This document shows, in pieces, positions 1 to 6,714 of a stretch of DNA of 16,515 nucleotides (positions are counted from its first letter, which is position 1; every line of letters starts with the position of its first letter). Source of the DNA: an uncultured Burkholderiaceae bacterium (GTDB lineage Bacteria; Pseudomonadota; Gammaproteobacteria; Burkholderiales; Burkholderiaceae_C); assembly GCA_938022295.1 (NCBI GenBank), contig CALIDR010000072.1:1-16515 (forward strand), read 5' to 3'. Made by a program: the position numbers and the translations under genes. The notes under the pieces were generated by a model. The model was not told where the DNA came from. It saw only the letters and a list, made by a program, of their open reading frames with translations, and searched no databases.

Positions 1-855
1 CCGGCCGAGGCCGCCGCCGAGGCCGAGGCGGTGGCGGCGGCAGACGCGCCGGCATCGGCGCCGTTGCCGCCGGAGGTCGCGCCGCCGACGGCCGTCGACG
101 GCACCGTGGCGGCAGCGGCCCCCGACGCCGCGGCGAGCGACGCCGCCGCCGAGGCGCCTGCGGCCGCCGACGGCGCGCCGGCGTTCGAGTGGCCGCCGTC
201 GACGCGGCTGCGCTACGAGCTCACCGGCTGGTATCGCGGCGAGGTGCACGGCAGCGCGCAGGTGCGCTGGTTGCGCGAGGGCGAGCGCTACCAGGTCCAC
301 CTCGACGTCGTCGTCGGCCCGCCGTTCGCGCCGCTGGTCACCCGCCGCATGGTCAGCGATGGCGACCTCACCGCCGAGGGTCTGCGCCCGCGCCGCTACG
401 ACGAGGAGACGACGGTGCTCGGCCGCGCGCCGCGCGTCGTCACGATGACGATCGGCCGCGACGAGGTCGTGCTCGCCGACGGCCGCGCCGTGCCGCGGCC
501 CGAGGGCGTGCAGGACCCGTCGAGCCAGTTCGTGCAGCTGACGTGGCTGTTCACGCTGCAGCCCGAGCTGCTGCAGCCCGGGCGCAGCGTCGAGTTCGCG
601 CTCGTGCTGCCGCGGCGCGTCGAGCGCTGGCGCTACGAGGTGCTCGGCGAGGACGTGCTCGCCACGCCAATCGGCGCGCTGCCGGCCGTGCACGTGCGGC
701 CGTCGCGAGGCCTGCACCGCCCGGGCCAGGACCTGAGCGCCGAGGCCTGGTTCGCACCGACGCTGCAGTACCTGCCGGTGCGCATCCTGATCCGCCAGGA
801 CGAGCAGAACTTCGTCGACATGCGGCTCGCGGGGCCGCCGCAGCAGGCGCCCTGA
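1..855 (+). CDS. DUF3108 domain-containing protein (5' end outside window)
   Basis: The reading frame is open from base 1 and ends at TGA 853-855, giving 284 visible residues; the true start lies upstream. The first ~55 residues are an Ala/Pro/Glu/Asp-rich low-complexity linker. From about residue 60 the sequence turns into a beta-rich domain starting near PPSTRLRYELTGWYRGEVHG and running to the C-terminus, which I recognise as DUF3108. Proteins of this family in betaproteobacteria usually have an N-terminal membrane anchor followed by such a linker, so an envelope location is likely, but the anchor is not visible here. Biochemical function is unknown. The GTG at 31 is in frame but sits inside the linker and is unlikely to be the start. 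It converges on the next gene with a 32-base gap. Confidence 0.85.
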   Translation, partial: PAEAAAEAEAVAAADAPASAPLPPEVAPPTAVDGTVAAAAPDAAASDAAAEAPAAADGAPAFEWPPSTRLRYELTGWYRGEVHGSAQVRWLREGERYQVHLDVVVGPPFAPLVTRRMVSDGDLTAEGLRPRRYDEETTVLGRAPRVVTMTIGRDEVVLADGRAVPRPEGVQDPSSQFVQLTWLFTLQPELLQPGRSVEFALVLPRRVERWRYEVLGEDVLATPIGALPAVHVRPSRGLHRPGQDLSAEAWFAPTLQYLPVRILIRQDEQNFVDMRLAGPPQQAP

Positions 856-861
856 ACCCGT

Positions 862-875
862 CCGGCGTCCGCCGG
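862..875. terminator. Short GC hairpin between convergent genes, possible bidirectional terminator
   Basis: CCGGCG (862-867) and CGCCGG (870-875) form a perfect inverted repeat with a 2-base centre, in the 32-base gap between two convergent stop codons. There is no T-tract on either strand, so it is not a canonical intrinsic terminator. In DNA this GC-rich such repeats also arise by chance. The call rests mainly on its position. Confidence 0.25.
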
Positions 876-887
876 GGGCCGGTCGCC

Positions 888-1391
888 CTACTGCGTGGCG
901 CGCAGCCCGAAGCGCTCCGCGAACGCCGCCGCCGCGGCCGCGCCGCGCAACTGGCGCAGGCTGTGCTGCCCCATCTCGAGCAGCCGGCGCAGCTCGTCGG
1001 CGTTGCGCGTGCGCTCGATCTTCAGCGCCAGCGCTTCGGCGGCCGGGCCGAGCTGGTCGGTCAGCGCGCGCACGGCGTCGCGCCGCAGCTGCTCCAGGTT
1101 CGGTGCGGCCGCGGCGAGGGGGACGGGTGCGGAGGGCACCGAGGGCGCGGCTGCGGCCGGCGGCTGCGCCACCACGTGCACCGCGGTGATGCCCACCAGC
1201 TCGATGAAGCCGTCGGCGGCCAGGGCGTGCAGCGCCTCGTCGCAGCCGGGGTGCACGAGGCGGCGCAGCTCGGCGTCGTCGCGTCGGCCGTCGACCAGGA
1301 TCAGCAGCTGGCGCAGCCGCGGCGGCAGGCGGTGCGAGCGGGTCGCGATCTCGGCAGCGCCCTTGTCGGTCTTGCGGTAGAGCATCGGCAT
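888..1391 (-). CDS. Hypothetical protein with winged-helix-like N-terminus
   Basis: The protein has 167 residues from ATG 1391, and the stop TAG is at 888-890. This start is chosen because a GGAGG Shine-Dalgarno lies 8 bases upstream; an upstream in-frame start at 1472 would add 27 residues lacking family character and would run into the hydratase gene. Residues 1-70 (KTDKGAAEIATRSHRLPPRL, then LLILVDGRRDDAELRRLV) look like a compact winged-helix-like module. An Ala/Pro linker at 75-97 follows, then a helical C-terminal segment (98-167) with the pattern LGPAAEALALKIERTRNADE. I associate this two-part layout with uncharacterised Burkholderiales proteins but cannot name a family. It is divergent from the hydratase gene, so it might be a local regulator; that is inference only. 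No signal peptide or membrane segment is visible. Confidence 0.75.
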   Translation of the reverse strand: MPMLYRKTDKGAAEIATRSHRLPPRLRQLLILVDGRRDDAELRRLVHPGCDEALHALAADGFIELVGITAVHVVAQPPAAAAPSVPSAPVPLAAAAPNLEQLRRDAVRALTDQLGPAAEALALKIERTRNADELRRLLEMGQHSLRQLRGAAAAAAFAERFGLRATQ

Positions 1392-1399
1392 CGCGTCAA

Positions 1400-1404
1400 C
1401 CTCC
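1400..1404 (-). promoter_or_regulatory. Shine-Dalgarno that decides the 1391 start
   Basis: Reading leftward, GGAGG is followed by an 8-base spacer (1399-1392) and ATG at 1391. It is one of the clearest ribosome binding sites in the window and argues against the longer 1472 start. Confidence 0.6.
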
Positions 1405-1420
1405 GGCGGCCGCCCGCACG

Positions 1421-1426
1421 TATAGT
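1421..1426 (+). promoter_or_regulatory. Possible -10 box for the enoyl-CoA hydratase gene
   Basis: TATAGT matches five of six bases of the sigma-70 -10 consensus and stands out in otherwise extremely GC-rich DNA. It lies in the 73-base divergent gap, 38 bases before ATG 1465. No convincing -35 box is found about 17 bases upstream. Confidence 0.35.
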
Positions 1427-1464
1427 GCCGCCGCCGGCCCGCGGCAAGGGCCCTGGAGCGACCG

Positions 1465-2256
1465 ATGACCACCTACCAGTACCTGCTGACCGAGCGGCGC
1501 GGCGACGGCCCGCTGCAGACCGCCCTGATCACGCTGAACCGGCCGAAGCAGCTCAACGCGCTGAACGACGCGCTGATGGACGAGCTCGGGGCCGCGCTCA
1601 CCGCCTTCGACGCCGACGACGGCATCGGCTGCATCGTGCTCACCGGCAACGAGCGGGCCTTCGCCGCGGGGGCCGACATCGGCGCCTGGGCGCAGCACGA
1701 CTTCATCGACATGTACCGCGGCAACGTGATCACCCGCAACTGGGAGACGGTCACCCGCGTGCGCAAGCCGGTGATCGCCGCGGTCGCCGGCTTCGCGCTC
1801 GGCGGCGGCTGCGAGCTGGCGATGATGTGCGACTTCGTCATCGCCGCCGACAACGCCCGCTTCGGCCAGCCCGAGATCAAGATCGGCATCATCCCGGGCG
1901 CCGGCGGCACGCAGCGGCTGCCGCGCGCGGTGGGCAAGAGCAAGGCGATGGACCTCGTGCTGACCGGGCGCTTCATGGACGCCGCCGAGGCCGAGCGCGC
2001 GGGGCTGGTGTCGCGCGTCGTGCCGGCCGACAAGCTGATCGACGAGGCGATGGCCGCCGCGGCGACGATCTGCAGCCTCGGCCTGCCGGCGCTGATGATG
2101 GCCAAGGAATGCGTCAACCGCGCGTTCGAGTCGCCGCTCGCCGAAGGGCTGGCATTCGAGCGGCGGATGTTCCACACGATGTTCGCCACCGCCGACCAGA
2201 AGGAAGGCATGCAAGCCTTCCTCGCCAAGCGCGCGCCGTCGTTCAAGCATCGCTGA
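1465..2256 (+). CDS. Enoyl-CoA hydratase (crotonase family)
   Basis: The 263-residue protein matches the usual length of bacterial short-chain enoyl-CoA hydratases, which add water to trans-2-enoyl-CoA in cytosolic fatty-acid or aromatic-acid beta-oxidation. The crotonase signature is intact: AFAAGADI (65-72) for CoA binding and the oxyanion hole, ALGGGCELAMMCD (111-123) with catalytic Glu117, and QPEIKIGIIPGAGGTQRLPR (135-154) with catalytic Glu137. Having both glutamates supports true hydratase rather than isomerase or dehydrogenase-like activity. The C-terminal FLAKRAPSFKH is typical of the family. ATG 1465 is preceded by GGAG at 1455-1458 with a 6-base spacer. Pathway genes are absent nearby, so the physiological substrate (fatty acid or phenylacetate-type, as for FadB/PaaF relatives) cannot be assigned. 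Its 3' end overlaps the next, convergent gene by 14 bases. Confidence 0.93.
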   Translation: MTTYQYLLTERRGDGPLQTALITLNRPKQLNALNDALMDELGAALTAFDADDGIGCIVLTGNERAFAAGADIGAWAQHDFIDMYRGNVITRNWETVTRVRKPVIAAVAGFALGGGCELAMMCDFVIAADNARFGQPEIKIGIIPGAGGTQRLPRAVGKSKAMDLVLTGRFMDAAEAERAGLVSRVVPADKLIDEAMAAAATICSLGLPALMMAKECVNRAFESPLAEGLAFERRMFHTMFATADQKEGMQAFLAKRAPSFKHR

Positions 2257-2533
2257 TCCGGCCTTCGGTGCGGGCGTCGACGGCGTCCCACAGCGCCGCG
2301 ACGTGGCCGGCCCATTCGAGGTAGTGCGGGTCGGCCGGCGCGAAGTAGGGCACGCCGCGCTCGACGCAGTGGCGCACGCGCCGCGCGAGCGGGTCGCCAG
2401 TGCTCAGGTGATGCACGCGCTGCTCGAGCTCGTGCAGCACCTGGTGGCGCGCGAACGCTGCGGTGGCATGGGTGAGCCGCTCGACGACCGGGTGGGCCGG
2501 CGGCGGCGAAGTGGGTTGTCTGTCACGATCCAC
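2243..2533 (-). CDS. Unrecognised 96-residue protein
   Basis: I do not recognise this protein. The frame runs from GTG 2533 to TGA 2243-2245. An in-frame TAA lies at 2542-2540, two codons upstream, so GTG 2533 is the earliest possible start; the next in-frame GTG is codon 32. The N-terminus is Pro-rich. The body is charged and helical, with many His residues (HQVLHELEQRVHHL at 30-43) and aromatics near the C-terminus (GVPYFAPADPHYLEWAGHV). No signal peptide or membrane segment is seen. It is the last gene of the leftward lysS group, 82 bases after the flavoprotein gene. No clear Shine-Dalgarno is present, but a GATAAC box lies just before the start. The 14-base 3' overlap with the hydratase gene and the protein-like composition support a real gene, with moderate confidence. 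Confidence 0.6.
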   Translation of the reverse strand: MDRDRQPTSPPPAHPVVERLTHATAAFARHQVLHELEQRVHHLSTGDPLARRVRHCVERGVPYFAPADPHYLEWAGHVAALWDAVDARTEGRISDA

Positions 2534-2615
2534 GCCGCGTTATCGGCCGCGCTGTCCGCGCTTGAAGGGCCCCGGCGCCAATCCGTCACGGCCCGCCGGC
2601 AGGGCCTCGTTGCGG

Positions 2616-3170
2616 TCAGGGCTGCAGCCAGCGCGCGCCGAGGGCGTCGAAGGCGGCGCGGCGGTGGCCTTCGGCGTGCAGCTCGAGCCAGTCGACCGCC
2701 TCGACCTGCGCTTCGAGCAGCGCGAACGTCTCGCGCGACGGCCCGGCGGCCGGCGGCAGGTCCGACCCGAGCACGGTGCCCGGCGCGAGCGGCGACAGGT
2801 AGTCCTGCGCCGCCGGCGTGAGCTTCAGCCGCGCCCAGCGCGACGACGCGGCGAGCCCGCCGTGGTCGACCGTGAGGCGGCAGCGCAGCCGCAGCTGCCA
2901 GCCGAGCTCGGCCGACCAGGCGAGCACGGTGCCGATCGGGTGGGCGGCGATCTGCCCGACCTTGGCCGAGCGCACGTCGGTGTAGAACACGAGCCGCCGC
3001 TCGTCGACGTCGACCTCGCGCAGGATCACGGTGCGCGCGTGCCCGGCCTCGCCGTCGGTGGTGGCCAGCGCCATCGCGCGCCACGGGTGGCCGCGCGTGG
3101 CCGCCGCCTGCTCGAGCGTGCGCCAGCAAGCCGCCTCGATCGCCGCCAGGGACTCGATGCGCGCGGCCAT
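2616..3170 (-). CDS. Pyridoxamine 5'-phosphate oxidase-related FMN-binding protein
   Basis: The 184-residue protein has the split-barrel flavoprotein layout. HARTVILREVD (44-54) and VFYTDVRSAKVGQI (61-74) correspond to the FMN-phosphate-binding Arg, Thr and Lys residues of PNPOx-type proteins, and WQLRLRCRLTVD (91-102) to the following strand. The C-terminus (WLELHAEGHRRAAFD, ending ARWLQP) only loosely resembles the substrate-binding tail of authentic PdxH, which normally carries an R-x-H-D-R-type motif. This fits the general oxidase-like family (Pfam Pyridox_oxase_2 type) better than PdxH itself. Expected to be a cytosolic FMN or F420-like flavoprotein; the substrate is unknown. ATG 3170 has AAGGGGG upstream with a 4-base spacer. 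It lies 37 bases after lysS on the same strand and is probably co-transcribed. Confidence 0.85.
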   Translation of the reverse strand: MAARIESLAAIEAACWRTLEQAAATRGHPWRAMALATTDGEAGHARTVILREVDVDERRLVFYTDVRSAKVGQIAAHPIGTVLAWSAELGWQLRLRCRLTVDHGGLAASSRWARLKLTPAAQDYLSPLAPGTVLGSDLPPAAGPSRETFALLEAQVEAVDWLELHAEGHRRAAFDALGARWLQP

Positions 3171-3207
3171 CGTGCCCCCTTGCGTCGTCCCCGCCGCCCG
3201 CGCGCCG

Positions 3208-4767
3208 TCAGCCGCCGCGCACGGGCGGCGCGAGGTCGCCCGCCTCGTGGCGCAGCGCCGGGAACAGGATCACGTCGCGGATGCTCGGGCTGTCGGTCAG
3301 CAGCATCACCAGGCGGTCGATGCCCACGCCGCAGCCCCCGGCGGGCGGCATGCCGTACTCGAGCGCGCGCACGAAGTCGGCGTCGTAGTACATCGCCTCC
3401 TCGTCGCCGGCCGCCTTCGCGGCGGCCTGGGCGGCGAAGCGCGCGGCCTGGTCCTCGGCGTCGTTGAGCTCGGAAAAGCCGTTGGCGATCTCGCGCCCGG
3501 TGATGAACAGCTCGAAGCGCTCGGTGACCGTCGGGTCGTGGTCGGCCGCGCGCGCCAGCGGCGAGACCTCGACCGGGTAGTCGACGACGAACGTGGGCTG
3601 CCACAGCTGGTGCTCGACGGCGGCCTCGAACAGGCCGAACTGCAGCTCGGCGAGCGTCCAGTGCGACGGCGGCTCCTCGCCGAGCGCCTTCAGCCGTGCG
3701 TGCAGCACGCCGGCGTCGGCGGCCTCGGCGGCGCTCAGCCCGGCGTACTCGACGAGCGCCTCGGGCACCGTGAGGCGGCGAAACGGCGCGTCGAGGTCGA
3801 CCGGCCGCCCCCCGTAGTCCACGACGGCGCTGCCGGTGGCCTGACGCGCGGCGTGGCGCAGCAACTGCTCGGTGAAGTCCATCAGGTCGCGGTGGTTCCA
3901 GTACGCCGCGTAGAACTCCATCATCGTGAACTCGGGGTTGTGGCGGACGCTGATGCCCTCGTTGCGGAAGTTGCGGTTGATCTCGAACACGCGCTCGAAG
4001 CCGCCCACCAGCAGGCGCTTCAGGTAAAGCTCGGGTGCGATGCGCAGGAACATCGGCTGGTCGAGCGCGTTGTGGTGGGTCACGAACGGCCTGGCGTTGG
4101 CGCCGCCGGGGATCGGGTGCAGCATCGGCGTCTCGACCTCGAGGAAGCCGTGCTCGACCATGAAGTTGCGGATCGACGCCACCGCCTTGCTGCGGGCCAC
4201 GAAGCGCTCGCGCGCCTTCTCGTCGACGATCAGGTCGACGTAGCGCTGGCGCACCTTCTGCTCGGGGTCGGTCAGGCCGTGGAACTTGTCGGGCAGCGGG
4301 CGCAGGCTCTTGACGAGCAGGCGCAGCGCGTCGACCTTGACGCTGAGCTCGCCGGTGCGGGTGCGGAAGAGGGTGCCCTCGGCGCCGACGATGTCGCCGA
4401 GGTCCCAGTGCTTGAAGCCCTCGTAGGCGGCCTCGCCGATGCCGTCGCGCGAGACGAAGAGCTGGATCCGCCCGCCGGTGGGCCCCATCGAGCCGTCCTG
4501 CAGCGTCGCGAAGCTCGCCTTGCCCATGATTCGCTTGAGCATCATGCGCCCGGCCACGCGCACGCGCACCGCCTGCGGCTCGAGCTCGTCGTTGGGCAGC
4601 TGGCCGTAGCGGCGCTGCAGGTCGGCCGCGTCGTGGCTGGGCTTGAAGTCGTTCGGGAACGCGGGCCCGAGGCGGCGCAGCGCCGCCAGCTTCTCGCGCC
4701 GCTGCTCGATCAGCCGGTTCTCGTCGGCGGTCAGCTCGGGCAGGGCGGTTCGGGCGGCGTCGTTCAT
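3208..4767 (-). CDS. lysS: Lysine--tRNA ligase, class II
   Basis: The 519-residue protein is close to the ~500 residues usual for class II LysRS, which charges tRNA-Lys in the cytosol. An N-terminal OB-fold anticodon-binding domain spans about 65-155 (VRVRVAGRMMLKRIMGKASF onward). Class II motif 1 is FLEVETPMLHPIPGGANARP (208-227), motif 2 is FRNEGISVRHNPEFTMMEFY (267-286), and motif 3 is GGCGVGIDRLVMLL (477-490). A family-typical ELFITGREIANGFSELND stretch is at 419-436. The OB-fold has a small glycine-rich insertion (GSMGPTGG, 92-99) before the conserved RIQLFV strand. ATG 4767 gives the expected MNDAARTALPELTADENRLI start; the frame continues upstream but with no family similarity. It heads a leftward group with the flavoprotein and the small gene, and diverges from the polysaccharide cluster. 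prfB, its partner in some proteobacteria, is not adjacent. Confidence 0.97.
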   Translation of the reverse strand: MNDAARTALPELTADENRLIEQRREKLAALRRLGPAFPNDFKPSHDAADLQRRYGQLPNDELEPQAVRVRVAGRMMLKRIMGKASFATLQDGSMGPTGGRIQLFVSRDGIGEAAYEGFKHWDLGDIVGAEGTLFRTRTGELSVKVDALRLLVKSLRPLPDKFHGLTDPEQKVRQRYVDLIVDEKARERFVARSKAVASIRNFMVEHGFLEVETPMLHPIPGGANARPFVTHHNALDQPMFLRIAPELYLKRLLVGGFERVFEINRNFRNEGISVRHNPEFTMMEFYAAYWNHRDLMDFTEQLLRHAARQATGSAVVDYGGRPVDLDAPFRRLTVPEALVEYAGLSAAEAADAGVLHARLKALGEEPPSHWTLAELQFGLFEAAVEHQLWQPTFVVDYPVEVSPLARAADHDPTVTERFELFITGREIANGFSELNDAEDQAARFAAQAAAKAAGDEEAMYYDADFVRALEYGMPPAGGCGVGIDRLVMLLTDSPSIRDVILFPALRHEAGDLAPPVRGG

Positions 4768-4790
4768 GGCGCGGGCGAAGTGGGCCGCAG

Positions 4791-4796
4791 ATTGTA
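4791..4796 (-). promoter_or_regulatory. Possible -10 box for lysS
   Basis: Read on the minus strand this is TACAAT, five of six matches to the -10 consensus, 23 bases upstream of the lysS ATG. No good -35 box is seen at standard spacing. The box stands out mainly because A/T-rich hexamers are rare in this DNA. Confidence 0.3.
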
Positions 4797-4805
4797 GGTG
4801 TCGGG

Positions 4806-4811
4806 GACAAT
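4806..4811 (+). promoter_or_regulatory. Possible -10 box for the polysaccharide operon
   Basis: GACAAT lies 53 bases before the flippase ATG, in the 97-base divergent gap with lysS. It matches four of six bases of the -10 consensus and resembles the GACAAT box before the secretion ATPase (14888). There is no recognisable -35. If both boxes work, the two divergent promoters lie almost back to back. Confidence 0.3.
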
Positions 4812-4864
4812 CGCGGCCCCGCTGCGCGCTCGCCCCGGGCCCCCGTCGCCCGTCCCTGTTGCCC

Positions 4865-6139
4865 ATGTCGCTCGCCGGTCTGGCCCCCGGGGCTGCCCGC
4901 CATCTGGCCGCGCGCGCCGCGGCCACCGGGCTCGGCGTCGCGGTGGTCGTCGTCGTGGCGCGCCTGGGGCCCGCGGTGCAGGGGGCGTTCGCGCTCTTCC
5001 TCGCCGTCGAGGCGGCGCTGCTGACGCTGTGCAGCGGCTTCGGGCTCGCGCTGGCGCGGCGCATCTCGCACCACGGCGACGACGGCGCGGCGCCGCTGCG
5101 CGCGTGGCTGCGGGTGGCCACCGCCGTCGGCGTGGCCGTCGCCCTCGGTGCCTGGGCCGTCGCCGCGGTGGCGCAGCGCCCGCCGTACGCCGACCTCGGC
5201 TGGCTCGCGCTCGCCGCCCCGGTGCTGCTGTGGGTGCCGACCGCGAGCGGCCTGTGGCTCGGCCGCGGGCAGATGGGGCGGCTCGGCGCGCCGCTGGTCG
5301 CGCAGCCGCTGCTGACGCTCGCCGGCCTGGCGGCGGTCGCCGCCTGGGCCGGCGGCGTCGGCGCTGGCGGCCGTGCGCTGCCGGGCGTGCTCGCGGCCTG
5401 GGTGGCGGCGCGCGTCGTCGTCGCCGGCGTCGCCGCGGCGTGGGCGCTGCGCGAGGCGCCGGCACGGCTCGGCGCCGCGCCGGCCGCGCCGGCGCGAGAG
5501 GAGTGGCGCTTCGTCGCCGCGGTCGGGCTGGCCAACGTCGTCAGCGTGCTCAACGTGCGCGCGCCGCTGTTCGTCGTCGAGCAGACGCAGGGTCTGGCGG
5601 CCACCGGCGTCTACGCGGTCGCGGTGCAGGTCGCCGAGCTGCTGTGGCTGCTGTCGTCGGCGCTGAGCGTGGCCGCGTACCGCCGCATCGGCGAGCCGGA
5701 CGCCGCGCGCGCCGCGGCCACCGCGTGGGCCGCGGCGCGCGTGGGCGTCGTCGCCACCGCGCTCGCCGCGCCGCTGCTGTGGGCGCTGGCGTGGGCGGCG
5801 CTGCCGCCGCTGCTCGGCCCGGGCTACGAGGGGGTGGCGTGGCCGCTCGCGCTGCTGCTGCCGGGGGTGGTCGGCTACGCGGCGGCGTCGGCGCTGTCGG
5901 CCTACTACACGAACCACCTCGGACGCCCCGGCTGGGCGGCGCGCATCGCCGCGCTGTCGCTCGCGCTCAACGTCGCCGGCTGCCTGTGGGCGGTGCCGCG
6001 CCACGGCATCGCCGGCGCGGCGGCGAGCACGAGCGCGAGCTACCTGATCGCGATCGGCGTGGCGCTGCTGCTGTTCCGGCGCGCCGCGCGGCGGCCGGCG
6101 CCGGCCCCCGCGCCGGTGCCGCGACAATGGCGGCCGTGA
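4865..6139 (+). CDS. Polysaccharide (Wzx-like) flippase
   Basis: The 424-residue protein is almost entirely hydrophobic helices separated by short Arg-rich loops. I estimate 10-12 membrane segments, beginning with ~18-34, 42-66 and 81-103 and ending with ~388-404. Length, topology and the late motif VPRHGIAGAAASTSASYLI (377-395) fit the PST/MOP oligosaccharide-flippase superfamily, which moves undecaprenyl-diphosphate-linked repeat units across the inner membrane. The Pro/Ala tail at 411-419 is cytosolic. ATG 4865 gives a sensible N-terminus (MSLAGLAPGAARHLAAR); the frame is open further upstream, but that part overlaps lysS on the other strand. No Shine-Dalgarno is visible. It is the first gene of the rightward cluster and its stop overlaps the acyltransferase start. 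The exact substrate cannot be read from sequence. Confidence 0.85.
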   Translation: MSLAGLAPGAARHLAARAAATGLGVAVVVVVARLGPAVQGAFALFLAVEAALLTLCSGFGLALARRISHHGDDGAAPLRAWLRVATAVGVAVALGAWAVAAVAQRPPYADLGWLALAAPVLLWVPTASGLWLGRGQMGRLGAPLVAQPLLTLAGLAAVAAWAGGVGAGGRALPGVLAAWVAARVVVAGVAAAWALREAPARLGAAPAAPAREEWRFVAAVGLANVVSVLNVRAPLFVVEQTQGLAATGVYAVAVQVAELLWLLSSALSVAAYRRIGEPDAARAAATAWAAARVGVVATALAAPLLWALAWAALPPLLGPGYEGVAWPLALLLPGVVGYAAASALSAYYTNHLGRPGWAARIAALSLALNVAGCLWAVPRHGIAGAAASTSASYLIAIGVALLLFRRAARRPAPAPAPVPRQWRP

Positions 6140-6714
6140 CCTGGAAGCGGAGGCTCCTCGCGTGGTGGCGGCGGCTCGTCGCGCCGCGCATGGTGTACGG
6201 CTGGCGCGGCGCCGACGGCACGTGGCTCGCCCACACGCGCATCGGCAGCCACACCGACGTCGGCTTCGCCGACCGCCTGCGCCTGGGCGACCACGTCTAC
6301 ATCGGCCACTTCAACGTCATCGACGCCTCGGGCGGGGTCGAGATCGGCGAGGGTTGCCAGATCACGAACCACGTCTCGATCCTCAGCCACTCGACGCACC
6401 ACGCGCTGCGCGTGTGCGGGCGCTCGTTCTTCGGCCACCCGAACCCGCCCGGCTACCGGCAGGCGGCCACCGTGATCGGGCCGTACTGCTTCGTCGGCCC
6501 GCACAGCGTGATCGGCCCCGGCGCGCGGCTGGGCCGCGGCGTGCTGGTGAAGGCGTTCAGCTACGTCAGCGGCACGGTGCCCGACTTCGCGATCGTCGAA
6601 GGGCGGCCGGCGCGCGTCGTCGGCGACACGCGCGACGTCGACCGCGTGCTGCTCGCGCACCACCCGGCCGCGCGCGCCGACTACGAGGCGTGGGCCGGGC
6701 CGCTGCGGCCGTGA
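6136..6714 (+). CDS. Hexapeptide-repeat (left-handed beta-helix) acyltransferase
   Basis: From GTG 6136 the protein has 192 residues. Hexapeptide-type turns begin near RIGSHTDVGFADRLRLGDHV (35-54), continue through GGVEIGEGCQITNHVSI (66-82), and resume at TVIGPYCFVGPHSVIGPGAR (112-131). A His-rich loop, SHSTHHALRVCGRSFFGHP (84-102), interrupts the helix, as in O-acetyltransferases of the WcaF/maltose-acetyltransferase type, and probably carries the catalytic His. The N-terminus is basic and Trp-rich (WKRRLLAWWRRLV), suggesting membrane association. It most likely acetylates a sugar in the repeat unit. It lacks the N-terminal Rossmann-like domain of PglD. GTG 6136 overlaps the flippase TGA by 4 bases, the same coupling seen at three other junctions; ATG 6127 is an alternative adding three residues. 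Confidence 0.85.
   Translation: MTWKRRLLAWWRRLVAPRMVYGWRGADGTWLAHTRIGSHTDVGFADRLRLGDHVYIGHFNVIDASGGVEIGEGCQITNHVSILSHSTHHALRVCGRSFFGHPNPPGYRQAATVIGPYCFVGPHSVIGPGARLGRGVLVKAFSYVSGTVPDFAIVEGRPARVVGDTRDVDRVLLAHHPAARADYEAWAGPLRP

Noticed and set aside
1..60. GCC/GAG-rich tandem-like sequence at the window start as a repeat element
   Set aside because: It is the codon pattern of an Ala/Glu-rich protein linker, without a regular repeat unit at the DNA level.
189..2324. 711-codon plus-strand frame spanning three genes
   Set aside because: It crosses the stop-start region of recognised genes in another frame, and its translation is Arg/Ala-repetitive without motifs.
3026..6127. Antisense open frame of 1033 codons across lysS and the flippase
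   Set aside because: Arg/Gln/Gly-rich shadow translation, out of phase with the clearly conserved LysRS frame and opposite the flippase.
6136..6714. The acyltransferase as PglD, completing a bacillosamine pathway
   Set aside because: It lacks the N-terminal nucleotide-binding-like subdomain of PglD and looks like a WcaF/maltose-acetyltransferase-type O-acetyltransferase.
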